Source: Adineta ricciae (Eukaryota > Rotifera > Eurotatoria > Adinetida > Adinetidae). Taken from it: a DNA stretch of 64,000 bases. The translations under genes and the position numbers were made by a program. Below the pieces are notes generated by a model that did not search any database, was not told where the DNA came from, and was given only the letters and a program-made list of their open reading frames with translations. The stretch is taken from positions 434,001-498,000 of the forward strand of contig CAJNOJ010000045.1 of NCBI GenBank assembly GCA_905250025.1. The letters are read 5' to 3'. Shown piece after piece: positions 33,727 to 62,127 of the stretch (the first letter of the stretch is position 1; every line of letters begins with the position of its first letter).

Positions 33727-34893
33727 ATGTTGGAGAAACAGTCAAGAAATAGTTCCATACATGAATATCCTTCCGAAACGAACCGATTGAACAAAGGAAA
33801 GAACATCGCCAAAGGCAGAATACCAATTAGTGTTACTATCGGTCTTGTTTTAACATGCATTACAATTGCACTTCAATGTATTGCATTTTTCACACCACAT
33901 TGGAAAGAAATTTCTCCTAGCGCACATTCACTGTATGTCGATGGCGTCGATGCATTAATTCGTACCGAAGTTTTGCATTATTTCAACACAATTCATCGTT
34001 ACACACGTCATTCTTATGGTTTATTTCAACGATGTGAATATATTCTCAGTAATTCTTCTGTCTATAACTATCAAACCAATCTCGTGAACATCTTTCGAAA
34101 TCAGAACGGACAGAAATGTACGAAAAACTACTTGCCATCGTATAATGACGAACATTTCAATGAATGTCATAGTTTACCTTATTATCGATTTTGTACGAAG
34201 GCGAGCGAGAAGAAATTCGATGTTAACAATGATTATCTTCGTACCGCATTTGATATCTCATCTTTAAGCAGTAGTTCTGATTCGAAATCTTCTTGTGAAT
34301 GTCATTATCCACCCTATGTTATTCTCTGCCGTATTCTGACGATTGTAGGATTATTATTTCTTGCTCTTACTATTATTTTATATATTTGCACACTGTTTTG
34401 TAACAATCAACACTATCGAATGAAAATACGATGCTTTGGCTTTTTAACAGTGATATCGTCGGTTTTATTTCTCTTGTTAACTCTAATTATTACACGTCAA
34501 CATATGGAATACGAATCAATGGATTATCTGATTGCGATCCAGAAACATTATCGTTCCAATCAGATTTACAAATTATCTCAAGATATGAAAATTGCCATCG
34601 ATCGATTTTTAGAAAGTGTTGAAATTCGAACGGGATATTCAGCGATCGTGGCTTGGGTCGCGCTCGTTCTATCGATTGTCGATGGAATTCTATTAGTAAC
34701 GACATGTCGAACATCAAATGAAGCAAGCGATGATGAAAGCGAAACACATATGAACTTAATGTCATCGTCAGCCAATGAAGATCATCAATTTACAGCTATT
34801 CCCGATGATATTCAATCTCCGTCGACATTCGTCAATCATCATCATCATGAAATGCCTCACAAGTTACCAACGTTACATGAAGATGAAGTATGA
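33727..34893 (+). CDS. Claudin/PMP22-like four-TM membrane protein, intronless
   Basis: A 388-residue single-exon frame from MLEKQSRNSS. Four membrane segments are clear: residues about 34-58 (ISVTIGLVLTCITIALQC), 198-225 (ILCRILTIVGLLFLALTI), 237-258 and 310-330. The first extracellular loop is long and Cys-rich, with FFTPHWKEI and, further on, GLFQRCEY. This recalls the W-GLW-C-C signature of the claudin/PMP22/EMP family, though the loop is much longer than in claudins. The C-terminus is acidic and His-rich, ending LHEDEV, which could bind a PDZ domain weakly. Such proteins act in cell junctions or as channel accessory subunits. The superfamily is likely; the subfamily is not known. Confidence 0.7.
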   Translation: MLEKQSRNSSIHEYPSETNRLNKGKNIAKGRIPISVTIGLVLTCITIALQCIAFFTPHWKEISPSAHSLYVDGVDALIRTEVLHYFNTIHRYTRHSYGLFQRCEYILSNSSVYNYQTNLVNIFRNQNGQKCTKNYLPSYNDEHFNECHSLPYYRFCTKASEKKFDVNNDYLRTAFDISSLSSSSDSKSSCECHYPPYVILCRILTIVGLLFLALTIILYICTLFCNNQHYRMKIRCFGFLTVISSVLFLLLTLIITRQHMEYESMDYLIAIQKHYRSNQIYKLSQDMKIAIDRFLESVEIRTGYSAIVAWVALVLSIVDGILLVTTCRTSNEASDDESETHMNLMSSSANEDHQFTAIPDDIQSPSTFVNHHHHEMPHKLPTLHEDEV

Positions 34894-35098
34894 CAATTTA
34901 GTGAAAATGATAACCTTTGTTCTTCTATTGTAAAATAAATTTACATAGAGAATCGTGTTTTTCAAGTTGTAAAATGAGACAAATGTGAGTGTTATAAACA
35001 AAGAAAAACAGGAAAAAAATCAAGTGTTCGACTGTTCGCGTGATGTTTTGTGTATTATTGTATTCTTTTTTTCGAATATTTTTATTTTATATATGCTT

Positions 35099-35440
35099 TC
35101 AATCAAATCGATAGCGTTTATCAAAACGATATCGTTTATTAAATCCATCTGTATTCACTTGTCTTTGATCGAATCGGTAACGTTTATCGAAACGATATCG
35201 CTTGTCGATCGGAAGGAAACGGTCGTCATCATCACTTTCCAACGATGTTGAACTATCTTTTTTATCGAAACGATAACGTTTTGCCAAAATCAGACCATCC
35301 GAAGGACGTTCACTACAAACATATAACAATTGACTGCCAATCTAGAGAGGTACGATTGAAACTTAGAAGAAAATCGTATAAAATCTACGTACGATAATAA
35401 GGACAAACAGGAAGCAAAGTTTATTGTTTAGGAGTTCCAT
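35099..35440 (-). CDS. Neuropeptide-like precursor with five YRFD repeats
   Basis: Two exons (35440-35393 and 35341-35099) joined by a 51-nt intron give 96 residues. The signal peptide MELLNNKLCFLFVLIIIGSQ ends near YVCS. Then follow SERPSDGLILAKR-YRFD-KK, an acidic spacer (DSSTSLESDDDDRFLPID), KR-YRFD-KR-YRFD-QR, spacer QVNTDGFN, and KR-YRFD-KR-YRFD ending at the stop codon. Every YRFD is preceded by Lys-Arg, or follows directly on one, so prohormone convertase cleavage would release five identical tetrapeptides. No Gly follows Asp, so the peptide would not be amidated, unlike RFamides. Basic sites, acidic spacers, secretion signal and identical copies are all classic for neuropeptide precursors. 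The final product is my inference. Confidence 0.82.
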
Positions 35441-35971
35441 TCGTGATTAGATGACGTCGGAGATTTCTGCGAATATTAAGTGTAGCTGTGCGCGACTATA
35501 TATATATATATGATTGTCAGATGTTCATCGAGTGAAGGAAGGGAAAAGCGAACGACATGATTTTCTCTTTAGATAGTTAGTTCGGTCGGTCGGTTGAGAT
35601 GTGCAGAAAGAGAATAAATAGCTCATATTTTTCTCATTGTTCGGGTTATTTTTATATGAAAATGAGCGATTGATCAGTTATTTCGAATATCTTTGACAAG
35701 TGGTACATGAAATTTGTTTCATGTGGGTTATTTTTTCTCAATTGCGTGCTAAATATATCCTACTTAAAATTCTATTCAAAGGATAATAAATGAACTTTGC
35801 ATATGACATTTTCTAATCATGTAGATACATCCAAGAATAACATAGGGTTAAGCAGTTGCGGCGAAAAACAATGAGTCTAATCGTATTTGTCGTTCGTTTA
35901 GTTCCGAACAATTACGTTCTTTCCTTCTTGATTTTTTTATTGATAAATAAATACAACAGTCAGATATTTAA
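35441..35971. other. Intergenic
   Basis: Contains an (AT)n run near 35497-35512 that could act as a TATA element for the peptide precursor on the minus strand, and the 3' flank of DYNC2H1. No gene is supported. Confidence 0.5.
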
Positions 35972-52335
<16,364 letters not shown>

Positions 52336-52673
52336 GTTTAAAACATGAATAGAAAGAAATTAAGTTGTATCGAGCCTCTTACAGCTGATAATTGTCATCG
52401 TAGACGAACGTTTCAGACGGTGACTTAGTAACGCCTTATGATTACTTTTCAATGGCAAATCGAGCGACATCTATAATAAAAAAGATAAAACTATAAATAC
52501 TCAAAGAATGGAATATAGATTACCAATGGAATGATTACCCATATTTGATTCAATAACGAAAATAATCTATGGCCCAATATAATATGACCTAGGTGCTATC
52601 TTATGCCCGTGTTAGTATCCGTATACTGTATCAACATTTACTGCATTTGCATCAATCCGTTGAATGATGTTTG
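52336..52673. promoter_or_regulatory. Shared upstream region of divergent DYNC2H1 and TMEM183
   Basis: Only 338 nt separate the two start codons. On the minus strand, TTTATTATAG|ATGTCGCTCG (near 52473) opens a 29-codon frame ending at the donor AGCT|GTAAGA. It could splice in phase to the DYNC2H1 frame at ATACGCAAAGCT. It is either an alternative first exon or chance. Confidence 0.4.
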
Positions 52674-53769
52674 CTCGAATTTCGAAACAAACCCGTCGTA
52701 ATGATCATTCAACGCTACTTCGTCTTGCTGTTACAGGTAACTATACTAACTTGCGTAATTACATGAGTATATATCTGCACATAAGATTTCAGTGTATACG
52801 ATGAAACACGTTCGTCAAAGGAGTCTTCATTGAAAAATCTTACGCAGCTAGGTAAAGCTCTCATGGACGAACAAGATTGGTATGAAAAAGATTTAGACGA
52901 ATTTGATGATTTACAAACTTGCAACGATCATTCTATAGTGGAACGATCATCCATTCGATCTAAACAAAAACAATTAGTTATTCGAGAAAACGGTCATGGA
53001 GGAAAAATATATCCATTAGACTTCTGGTATCTTATTGGGAATTATATCGCACCGGAAGATGTGGGTAGATTTGCATTGATCTGTCAAGCAACAAATCAAG
53101 TTGCTCATAGTGTACCATTTTGGATTAACCTATTTCGAAAGTAAGATCATCTATTCGATACAATCTCGATGCTTACCGTCAATTTTTAGTTACAATCGAT
53201 CTCAAGCGAAACGAACAAGCCGTTCAATTGTTCGAGAACACGTGTCCATCGTTCGTAGTTATGTTATCAAATCTCTCTATCAAGCATATCCACTATTTCA
53301 AAGTCGTCTGAACAAATCCGATGTTATACAAAAAGATCCGCATATTCTCCTTTCAGCACGTTGTATTCGAATTTGGTATTCGAAAATGGAAACACAGCGA
53401 GATCTATATAATTATTACTTTGAATTCTGTTTTGACCAAACGCAATCGTCTTCGCAAGTAATACCATCTGTGCAAGCTCTCTCGCCACTATTCCAAATTG
53501 ATAATCAATTCATGATTGATCAAAATAGTTCTTTACTCCATGTAATCAGTTCGAAACTACTGACCATCGGTCCGTTTATGGGCATGATCCTGTCGAAAAT
53601 CGTATTGAACGTTAGCACTGATTATCGATATCATCAATTGAAAATGTGGTTTGATACGTCGAAATTATCAGTGCAAAAAACAACACTCAGTCCTCCTATG
53701 GTTGTTATCGATCCGGTTATATGCTTAAGAATATACAAATGGTTTGACTGTCCTCCGAAACTGCATTGA
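52674..53769 (+). CDS. TMEM183: TMEM183 (F-box-like, single-pass membrane protein)
   Basis: Exon 1 (52674-52736) starts MMFARISKQTRRND and ends RLAVT. Splicing to 52786 gives DFSVYDETRSSKES, matching the conserved RVTVADYANSD region. Then come an acidic linker and YPLDFWYLIGNYIAPEDVGRFALICQATNQVAHSVPFW, an F-box-like segment very close to human TMEM183A (DIWYLLASYIRPED). After another short intron follow VIRSLYQAYPLFQSRL and GPFMGMILSKIVLNVSTDYRYHQLKMWF, the membrane segment and conserved tail. Length (about 305 residues) is near the family norm. The biochemical role of the family is poorly known. It is divergent from DYNC2H1. Confidence 0.9.
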
Positions 53770-53846
53770 TTTTCTTGTTGTTTATTGTATCTGTTCAAAT
53801 CGTTTTTTCTGAAGAAATGACACAATAACAAAAAAAGTGTGGAAAG

Positions 53847-55177
53847 CTAATGTTGTCTCGCAATTGGATTGAATTCTAATTCTGGTGATGAACCTTGATC
53901 GTCGTTTATGGTTACTACTGATGACGAGGTTGAAAACGAGTATTTACGCATCGATTCCAACATGTGTGGAAATGACGATGCAATAACTGGTCCATTCAAT
54001 TCTGTACAAGTAGAGGTGAATGAACTAAATTCATGAGTTGGTCGTTGAAGATCAAGATACATGGCTTCCTTAGGTTGAGCATTTGGAAATGAGGTATCTG
54101 GTTCATGCTCAGAAAATTCTATGAAAATGTAGTCGAAGAAAATGGTTAATGTTTGAGTATGATATGCTTACCATCATCGGATGTGCCGATATTGTCGTCT
54201 TCGCTGGAATCTTTTTCTCGAATTTTCATTTGACCTTTTGCTTTGGACTTTTTCGTTTGTTGACCACGCGTTGTTGTTGGCCATCGTCGATTTGAATCTT
54301 TTTTCAACCGTTTCTCCTTGGCTCGACGATTTTGAAACCTTAGTTCGTAGAACAAAAACAATCCCACCTTAGTTCATCTCATGAACATCTTTCATCTTAC
54401 CACACTTGCACCACTCGCATATCCAAACCTGTATCGATTGCTAAAGACTCGCGTAAATGCCGCGGCGGTTTCGGTGTTGTTATATAAACTTGTCTGAGAA
54501 CATCGAGTTGTTTTTGAGATATAGTTGTACGTGGTCGTTTATTGTTATCATCGAACGCTTTAATAGAATGAATAAATAAATGAACAAAGGGTAACTAACG
54601 AGTGCAATCGTACCTTTATTCCGTAAGGTATCGTAATCAAATTTACAAACAAGCTTTTCATCAGCGATTACATAAAATTCGTCACCTGTTTTCAATTGCC
54701 GGTGACATATCAAACAACTAAAACATTGTAAGTGGTATACAAAATCATTCGCACGTCGAATGATTTCTGTAGGTAAGACACTGTAGCCACACGATGCACA
54801 TTTATTTCCAAATTTACTACAAAGTAAAAGCATATCAATAAAAGTTAACATCAAGATCGAGTTAATTTACTTGAAGTAATGCTCTTTACAGTAGATTACT
54901 CCATTTCGAGAATAGCATTCGTCGAGTAATTTTATATGACATTCCGAACAGTTTATACATACCCCATGATAATGATTTCCATCGATTCGAAATACAATCT
55001 CACCGCAAATAGGTAATGAACATATAAAGCACGTGTGCGCTAGAGCTAACGTCGAATTAGTCAAATCTAGAGAGAAAGAGAAACTATCGAATGTATATCC
55101 GCACTTTCTTAACATGTTACAATACCTGTCTGATATACATTCTCGATGGTAAGATTTGTCTCCGCATTGAATGTCAT
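53847..55177 (-). CDS. LIM-homeodomain transcription factor, LHX3/LHX4 (lim3/ceh-14) type
   Basis: Exon 1 starts [15 protein letters not shown] at 55177. LIM domain 1 runs [45 protein letters not shown] domain 2 runs [43 protein letters not shown]. The homeodomain ([55 protein letters not shown]) has its intron at the classic VW|FQN position. [19 protein letters not shown] and TGDEFYVI point to LHX3/4 rather than other LHX groups. The C-terminus is short with MYLDLQ. LHX3/4 proteins specify motor neurons, interneurons and neurosecretory cells. All zinc ligands and the recognition helix are intact. Confidence 0.94.
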
Positions 55178-57203
55178 ACTTTTCAACAGTCGTCGTCTTT
55201 TCTTATTACCAACGTTTATGTTTTCTTTTCTAATTAAGTAAAAGGACGTGTACAAATTCAATTCCTTCTCCTGTAATCAAGCATGTATGAGAAAGTATAC
55301 TAACCAATACGGAAGTAAGTAATAAAAGAAAAAGCTCATTTCTCTTCTTTTCTTTGTTAATAATTCTGCATATGGGAAAGAAACCGTAACTGAATTTTTT
55401 AGAAAATCAATGAATACGACAAAAGCCACAGTTAACTTTGCTAATTACTATTTATTCAACGAGCGATGATCCTGATAAACGAACATAACTTGTCTTTTCT
55501 CGAGCTATTCAATTCATTTACTAATTACATTCTTTCGTAGTCATCAAGTGTGCAATACATGCACTGTTAAACGGTTTCTTTTCGTCGATTCATTCATGAA
55601 GTCATTTGTTAAGTTTATTCGAGTGAAATATCAATGAAGATAACACATTCGTCTTATTCAACACTCAAAATACAAAAAAAGATGTATTCTCCCTGGAAAT
55701 ATTCTTCGCGAGTCATATTTCGATGACATACACATGCAGAATGAACTTCGAAGTATTACATATCATTGACAAAAGCAGCTTCACCATCTGCAGAACGATG
55801 TCCATTATGTTGATTAAAACGAGCATTCTCGAAGTAAAGTGTAAATTGATTCAAGTAGCCAAGAAACATCATTGTCAAGTAGAAATGAAAAAGTATACCG
55901 TCGTGTTTCCAACGACGTTCTCTGACCGACATTGACTTCAAATTCATCAACAGATAATCAACAACCATTAGCTGATTGGTAACAGATCTTGTTACTTATG
56001 GTAGTTTCTTTATTTATTTGTTGAAAGAGAACTTGTTTTTGTATCAGATATTCGCCGATAAACATTCATTAACTCGAAATATTTATATATCCTAGACGAT
56101 GTAAACGATATTTTTGAGAAATTTGATCGTTATAGAAAGCTATGAGAGAAAGATTTTCTCTTTTGAAATATTCATATTAGTTCGACATTCTTGATCGAAG
56201 CAAAAAATGATTAATCGGATTAGATCGGCATAGAGACGAAAGAATCTCTAATCGAATCAATTCTCTATCAAAACATATATCTGATTTATTCCTGTCTTCA
56301 CGAAGAAAACAAACAAAACTGAAGCCCTTTGAAGAGAATGAATAGTTCGGTCGAGCGTTATGTGTATCATAAAAGTTTGGATTTTCAACCCGCGAATTGC
56401 AACTGGTATGGTTCATTAAGTTGAAACTAATGATACAATATTGCCTTTTGTCATTATTATGATGAAAAAAAAAGCTCTATTAGCTTGCGGCGATTTGCTT
56501 ACTTGTTTTCCTATTCCAACATACTCGGAAAGAGAACGGAAAACGATCTAATATTTCTGTTGTAAGTCTCTTTAGTGACGTTATTCTATATAGTTTTAAT
56601 TGAGAAAAACCCTAAGAGAAAAGATAGAAATTCTCTCATTTTCTTTCATTCTCTTTTCTAATGTTGATTTTCTTCCATTCTTCTGCTTCGATCTTTCCCT
56701 CTCTCTCTCTCTTCTTTCTACACAGACGACAAATAGCATCGATTCGGTTTCTCACTCGACTCTTTTTTCCTCGTCTCCTCATTCTTTTCTCAATGACGGT
56801 AATAATCCATTATCATCAATCTAACTACGAGCCACTCTTATCATTCAATAATTGAAAAGAGCGAAATCCCATATTGCTGACTTCATTGGTAAGTTCGCTT
56901 AGTTTCCATTATCCTCTCGACATAATTTAGTTGTTTGAAGAAAAACTTTCCGATTCGAAAAAAGAGAATAGAAAATGTACGCCCAACTATTTACAAATAG
57001 CTAGTCAAGGTTATACGCCTGTTAATGATAGAGTACTAATCATATAGTGACGTTAATAATATTAGACATGCACATATGAAAAGCGAAGCAAACAAGAGAG
57101 AGAGAGAGAGGAAAAGACTGTTACTTCTTTCTCTCATTTGTCATAGTTTAATCAACATTCATCATCAATCAAGCTCGATGAAAGTCTAACACTATGAGGA
57201 ACA
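55178..57203. other. Intergenic between divergent LHX3/4-like and LRR genes
   Basis: About 2 kb of AT-rich DNA with CT-rich runs near 56695-56710 and GA repeats near 57090. It probably contains regulatory sequence for the homeobox gene. Short frames here have no coding character. Confidence 0.5.
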
Positions 57204-59017
57204 ATGCAATGGTATTCTTTAGTTCCAAAGTCATCGTTTCTCCTCGTGATATATCTTAATCTGACATTAACCGTCCATTCGTTAACAAAATCAATATGCT
57301 CGTCTTACCTAATCGCGACTGATATCGATATCCGAACACATCATCAATACGTTCAACCATGTCCTGTGTCGTACCCATGTCAATGTTTATGCGACATGGA
57401 AAACCATCGATTATGGATTGATTGTTTTTCTCGTCACTTGCAAACATTTCCAACATTTGAATACATCGATACAGATCAAACAATACTCGAATGGAATATC
57501 GATTTAGCATTCAACTCATTCGACAATGTGACAATTGCGAAATGGTTACCTGAAAATATGCGTATCCGTTACTTGATTTTCTCAGGTTCATTAGCTTATG
57601 ATCTCATAGTTCAATTAAATTTAACTCACAGACATTTGATCGATCAATGGCCAAACAAGAAACACTTGTTTATCACAAACAATGATGGTGATGAAGATGA
57701 GGAAGAAGAAGAAGAAGAAGCAGAAGACGATGACGTTGAAGAGCTTATGAAACGTTCTATTTCTCAATCTGATTATGAATATACACGTCTTCTTACGGAA
57801 TTAACATCCGAATTACGCGATCAAAGCAAACAAATTCAAACGTTTGCTCTGTCTTTAGCCGAAGAGCCATCACCCATTTCCATACTCTATCTCGATCATA
57901 ATCGGCTCGGCGAAATTCCACTGAGAGCTCTATACAATGCTACAGGTTTATATGAACTTTATCTTTCCTACAACAACATAAGTTCATTACCCGCGTACGC
58001 ATTTGGATTTTCCCATCGGCTAACTCGTTTAGATTTATCGTATAATCAAATCTCGTCCATAGATAATTTTACATTTGAAAGACATCCACGTGCTTATGCA
58101 GGCCCGTTCTTAATCGATTATTTGGATCTCTCGCATAATCAATTAACAGTCTTAAACTCACACTGCTTTTCTTACTTAGTCAATTTACGTTTATTGAAAC
58201 TACAGCATAATCAAATCTATGAGTTATCCGCCGATGTTTGGACGGGACTCTATCGTTTAAAGTATCTGGACTTATCACACAATTATATCGACAATATCAC
58301 TCAAATATTCTATAATGCATACTTGAGTGAATTAAATCAGTTGAAACTGACATCGAATAATATCAGTCAAATAAATTCTTGTGAATTTCTTGCATTACAA
58401 GCATTGAACCGTCTGGATCTTAGTAAGTAATTTGCTCATTCGAACCTATCGATCATTTCTCGTATGTAGGTAATAATTATCTTTCAAATCTTGACACATG
58501 TGCATTCTACGGTCTTCCTCGAATAACATCTCGTTCTTCGTTGCATGTGTATCTGCATGCAAATCAATTCGAAACATTGCATCCGTGTACATTCAATAAC
58601 TTTGCACGCTCAACAATTCACATTGAGAACAATCCGTTGATATGCAATTGTACATTGAATTACTTGTTACAAGATAGGAAATCTTTAGCGTATACAGGAC
58701 AAGAATGTCGAGGAGGATATGTGTATCAACTGCAAACACAATTTTCATCGCCAGCTATAAGAAAAGCCAATCGTAGGGCAGGAAAGAAGTTTGCCAACAC
58801 GTCGATAACATGTCGAGATGCTTATAAATATTACAATAATCTGTGTCCACAATCTGATTGTAAAACTCTCTGTTCACCGAACGAACAATTTGTTATTCAA
58901 GTCAGCAAAATAGCTCTACCGAATCGAACAACATCAACATGTCGACGAACATTTCTTCCATTGTTGTTTTTTGTCTTCTATGTGATATTAACTGAACAAG
59001 TCAGAGTCGTTGTTTAA
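57204..59017 (+). CDS. Leucine-rich-repeat surface protein, possibly GPI-anchored
   Basis: Two exons joined in phase (DLS|NNYLSNLD) give about 590 residues. The signal peptide MQWYSLVPKSSFLLVIYLNLTL is followed by a Cys-rich LRR N-cap (CPVSYPCQCLCDMENHRLWIDC). An acidic insert with a Glu run follows near residues 165-180, from a GAA microsatellite. Typical LRRs come next (LYLDHNRLGEIPLRALYNAT, LYLSYNNISSLPAYAFG, LDLSYNQISSID, LDLSHNQL, LKLQHNQIYELS, LDLSHNYIDNI) and an LRR C-cap (NPLICNCTLNYLL, C..C). The C-terminal hydrophobic stretch LPLLFFVFYVILTEQVRVVV could be a GPI signal or membrane segment. LRR proteins of this type act in adhesion and axon guidance. The orthologue is not assigned. 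Confidence 0.85.
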
Positions 59018-59584
59018 GTTCGTTTTTGATTTTGTCATGAGAATAAATGAATTGTCCTGTTGTCATCATTATTCTTCAAGTCCAGCGTGCCGCACACACG
59101 ATCTATCCTCGACATTTACATAATTGAATATTATCTCAATAGAAATTCCATCGATCAAAGATAATATTTTATCACTAATGTCAACTGAAGAACGTCTAAG
59201 ACAACTGATTAATTTCTTCTGTAGACGAACCAACTAATGACAATAGCAAATCTTTCATCCGTTTTCTCTCACATTAATTTATTCCGAAAACAAACATCAA
59301 AATCATACAATATTTTGTGAGTAGATAGAGAAAGAAAAATCTCTAGCAGAGCAAACTACCTAGTATGACTATACCATATTTGTCTTTTTTTTCTCATTAT
59401 TTCCCAAGTGAGGCTTTTTTCCCGCACCATTTTGATGAAAGAATATATAATCAACGAGTGAGAGAGAAGAGAAAGTAGTTGAAGACTATTCAAATATTCT
59501 TTCTTTTTTTTTACGTTTGAAAAAGAAAACAACAACTCTGTCTCGCTTCGATTCAATTACAAAGAAATTGTGAAAAGTTAAACG
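59018..59584. other. Intergenic
   Basis: AATAAATGAA near 59042 may be the LRR polyadenylation signal. Nothing else is supported before the Sel1-repeat gene. Confidence 0.5.
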
Positions 59585-60260
59585 ATGACAACAGCGGAAG
59601 AAGAAATACGACGCCGATTGTTGGATGTAGCACCGGAACCGAATGAATCTCTACCATTTCACGGTCGAGTTCGTTTAGCCCGGAGAAAAAAACCCGATGC
59701 ATGGTATATCAAAGCCGCTGAAGTAAAACTACTCAATTGATTCGCGCTAAGATTCTATTCGCTGTAATTATACATATATAGGGTCTTCTTCTTTGTCTCG
59801 GCATCGGATTACTTTATGCAACTTATTATCATTTCGAACATGTGCATTTCCATGTCAATCGTTTCTATGCTAATTTAGGTTACAAAGAAGCCCAGCATAA
59901 TCTCGGACATAGTTATATGCATGGTAGAGTTTCTTCGAAAGTCGCTTTTTATTGCAGAATGTTGTTATCTTGTTCAGGCGTGGGTGCTGATCATCATTCG
60001 GAATCAGCTGTTTATTGGCTTAGACAAGCAGCGGATCAAGGCCATCCGAAAGCGCAGTATAATCTGGCGATATCTCATTTACGTGGATTTAATACAGGTC
60101 TTCAACCGGGGTAGGATAGTGTTGCAAAAGAGTATTGAATTTCTTGTGGATATTCTCTAGGGAAGCACGTAAGTTGATTGAACAAGCTGCCAAAGCCGGC
60201 ATACCGGAAGCGATCAAAACTTTGGAAACCATCTGTGCTCAAGGTGGTTGTGAAATTTAG
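59585..60260 (+). CDS. Small membrane-anchored Sel1-repeat protein
   Basis: Four exons. Exon 1 gives MTTAEEEIRRRLLDVAPEPN..PDAWYIKAAE. Exon 2 gives GLLLCLGIGLLYATYYHFEH, a membrane segment, then FYANLGYKEAQHNLGHSYMHG. After a stopless 54-nt intron (59924-59977) exon 3 gives VGADHHSESAVYWLRQAADQGHPKAQYNLAISHLRG, a canonical Sel1/TPR-like repeat. The last exon gives EARKLIEQAAKAGIPEAIKTLE and ends AQGGCEI. Sel1 repeats are alpha-hairpin scaffolds in ER-associated degradation, mitochondrial assembly and signalling. With one TM and about three repeats, the protein is small; I do not assign an orthologue. Its stop lies 60 nt from the convergent SAS10 stop. Confidence 0.78.
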
Positions 60261-60320
60261 AAAGAAAACTTGAATTTTTTTTATATTAATGACAAGAAAA
60301 ACAAATAAACACAGATAACA

Positions 60321-61807
60321 TTAAGATTTAAGTTTAATGCCACGTTTGATACCTGCACGGATACCGGTCGGTTCACCGACATATCTTTCTTCTTCAGTTC
60401 GCGCTGTTGGCACACGACTTTTACGTTTGGTTAGTGCACGTTGATACTTATTGCGATGACGAACGCGAGGATTTCGGTTTTCTTTCTTGCGTTTGATGGT
60501 GAGACCTTTATTCTTCTCGATTTCGTACGTAATACGACGTTTCTGTGGTTTTTCTTCTTCTTCTTGCTCGGATTTCAAATCATGTTCAACCTTCGTTTGC
60601 CCTTCTCGTCTCTTCATCATACGTTCACGAAGAGACGGTTTCGCAGACGAACTTCCATTCTAAAATATATCATTGTCATGCACTGTTTTTCATTCCTTTC
60701 ACGAAAGCTTACCGTTGACTTAGATGGTAACTCAATTCCACTGCTCATGATCAAACGTGGCTTAGCCACTTGAACCTTTTGGACCAATGTTGAGGATTGA
60801 TTCGCATTAGTCTTCTTTTCTTGAAGTGATTCACATAGTTTCAAGAGATCGGGCTTCATCGATTGAAAATCTTCATCGATCAATTGACAGAGTTTTCGAT
60901 ATTGTTCAATATCATTAATTATCGGGTGTTTCGACATGTTCAAATCATTTGACTTCATCATTAAATATAAACTTAAGTACGAACAATAAGTTAGATAGAG
61001 TTCAAGAATCGATAGGACAAATTGCCAGCCCGGATAGGAATGAAATTCTTCTAACGAAGATGTATCGATGACAAGTTGTACGAATGGTAGAAGGTATATT
61101 TTTATATCATCAAATATGTTCTTAAATTCTTTACATAACGGTTCCAATTCAGGTGCTTGATCACGAATTAACTGTAAACGTTCATTGGAACTCAATTGTA
61201 AAAGATTATCGGGTAAAATGACATGACGGTGTGATGTTTGGTCATCAAGTTGACGATCCGAAGCAAGTGCCGTCGATGGCTTCGATTGAAATAAATCCAA
61301 GCCAAAGTCGCTTTTTTCCAACATATCATAATATTTCCTTTGAATCTGTACAGCTTCTTGCTCTTCCAACTTCGCATCTTCATCATTAGCGTTGACATCT
61401 TCGTTGTAGAACATCTTTCGGGTTGTGCCCCATGAACCATTGAGATCTTCATCGAGACCTTCACCATTTTCATCGTCGTCGTCGTCTGCTACACCTGATA
61501 TTTGTTGATAATCATTGTCATCATCCTCGGCATCACTTCCCATCGAGCTTTCATCGTCATCGAACGCGAGAACTTCATCGCGACCGTTCGCTTCGTCGGA
61601 ATCATCGTTCAATGCCCATGAAACGCTCTTCTTATTTTTCGAAGGCTTTTTCGTTGTTTTGGCTAATGCCGTTCGAAGATTTTCATCGCGTTCAGTGTAG
61701 AAATTATCGATCTCGTCACCCATATCATTGTCGTCGGATATATCAATCTCAGGATCAGATTGTTTGGATCGAATGCCTGCAGTCGGTTTTTTACGAGACT
61801 TACCCAT
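60321..61807 (-). CDS. UTP3: UTP3/SAS10, small-subunit processome protein
   Basis: Two exons. Exon 1 starts MGKSRKKPTAGIRSK and has an acidic, Asp-rich N-terminal half (DDDDDENGEGLDEDLNGSWG) followed by the Sas10/Utp3/C1D helical region (ESLQEKKT, LVQKVQVAKPRL). After a short intron, exon 2 gives KRRITYEIEKNKGLTIKRKK and ENRNPRVRHRNKYQRALTKR, then YVGEPTGIRAGIKRGIKLKS, the conserved SAS10 C-terminus. The protein acts in nucleolar 18S rRNA processing. ATTTTAG ends 10 nt before the start codon, a possible trans-splice acceptor. RPS9 lies 320 nt upstream on the same strand, so both ribosome-related genes could be co-expressed. Confidence 0.95.
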
Positions 61808-62127
61808 GAATAGTAATCTAAAATAAGAAATAGATAATCATATACTGCGGAATTTTACTCTCCATTCGGATTATATGCATGAAAGATGATTCAATCATTC
61901 AATGAAGATGTCAACGCAATTAGAAGCTGTTGTTTTATCTGCTACGATCAAGAGGAAAAGAATCACGAGTTGTTTCTTTCTCGAAAGAGAGGATAAGTAA
62001 TCTTCTTTTTTTGTTTTATGTTGAAAGTCGAATCGACAAAACAAGAATACACACAGTACAAGTATAAAAACAAGAGAATGATGTTAGTCTTTCCCAACAA
62101 TTGTACGTGTGTTTAGTTGAATGATGT
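61808..62127. other. Intergenic between RPS9 and SAS10
   Basis: 320 nt between two ribosome-related genes on the same strand. It holds the RPS9 3' UTR. No gene is supported. Confidence 0.5.

Noticed and set aside
35497..35512. (AT)n run as a notable repeat
   Set aside because: Short and of a kind common in this AT-rich DNA; at most a TATA-like element.
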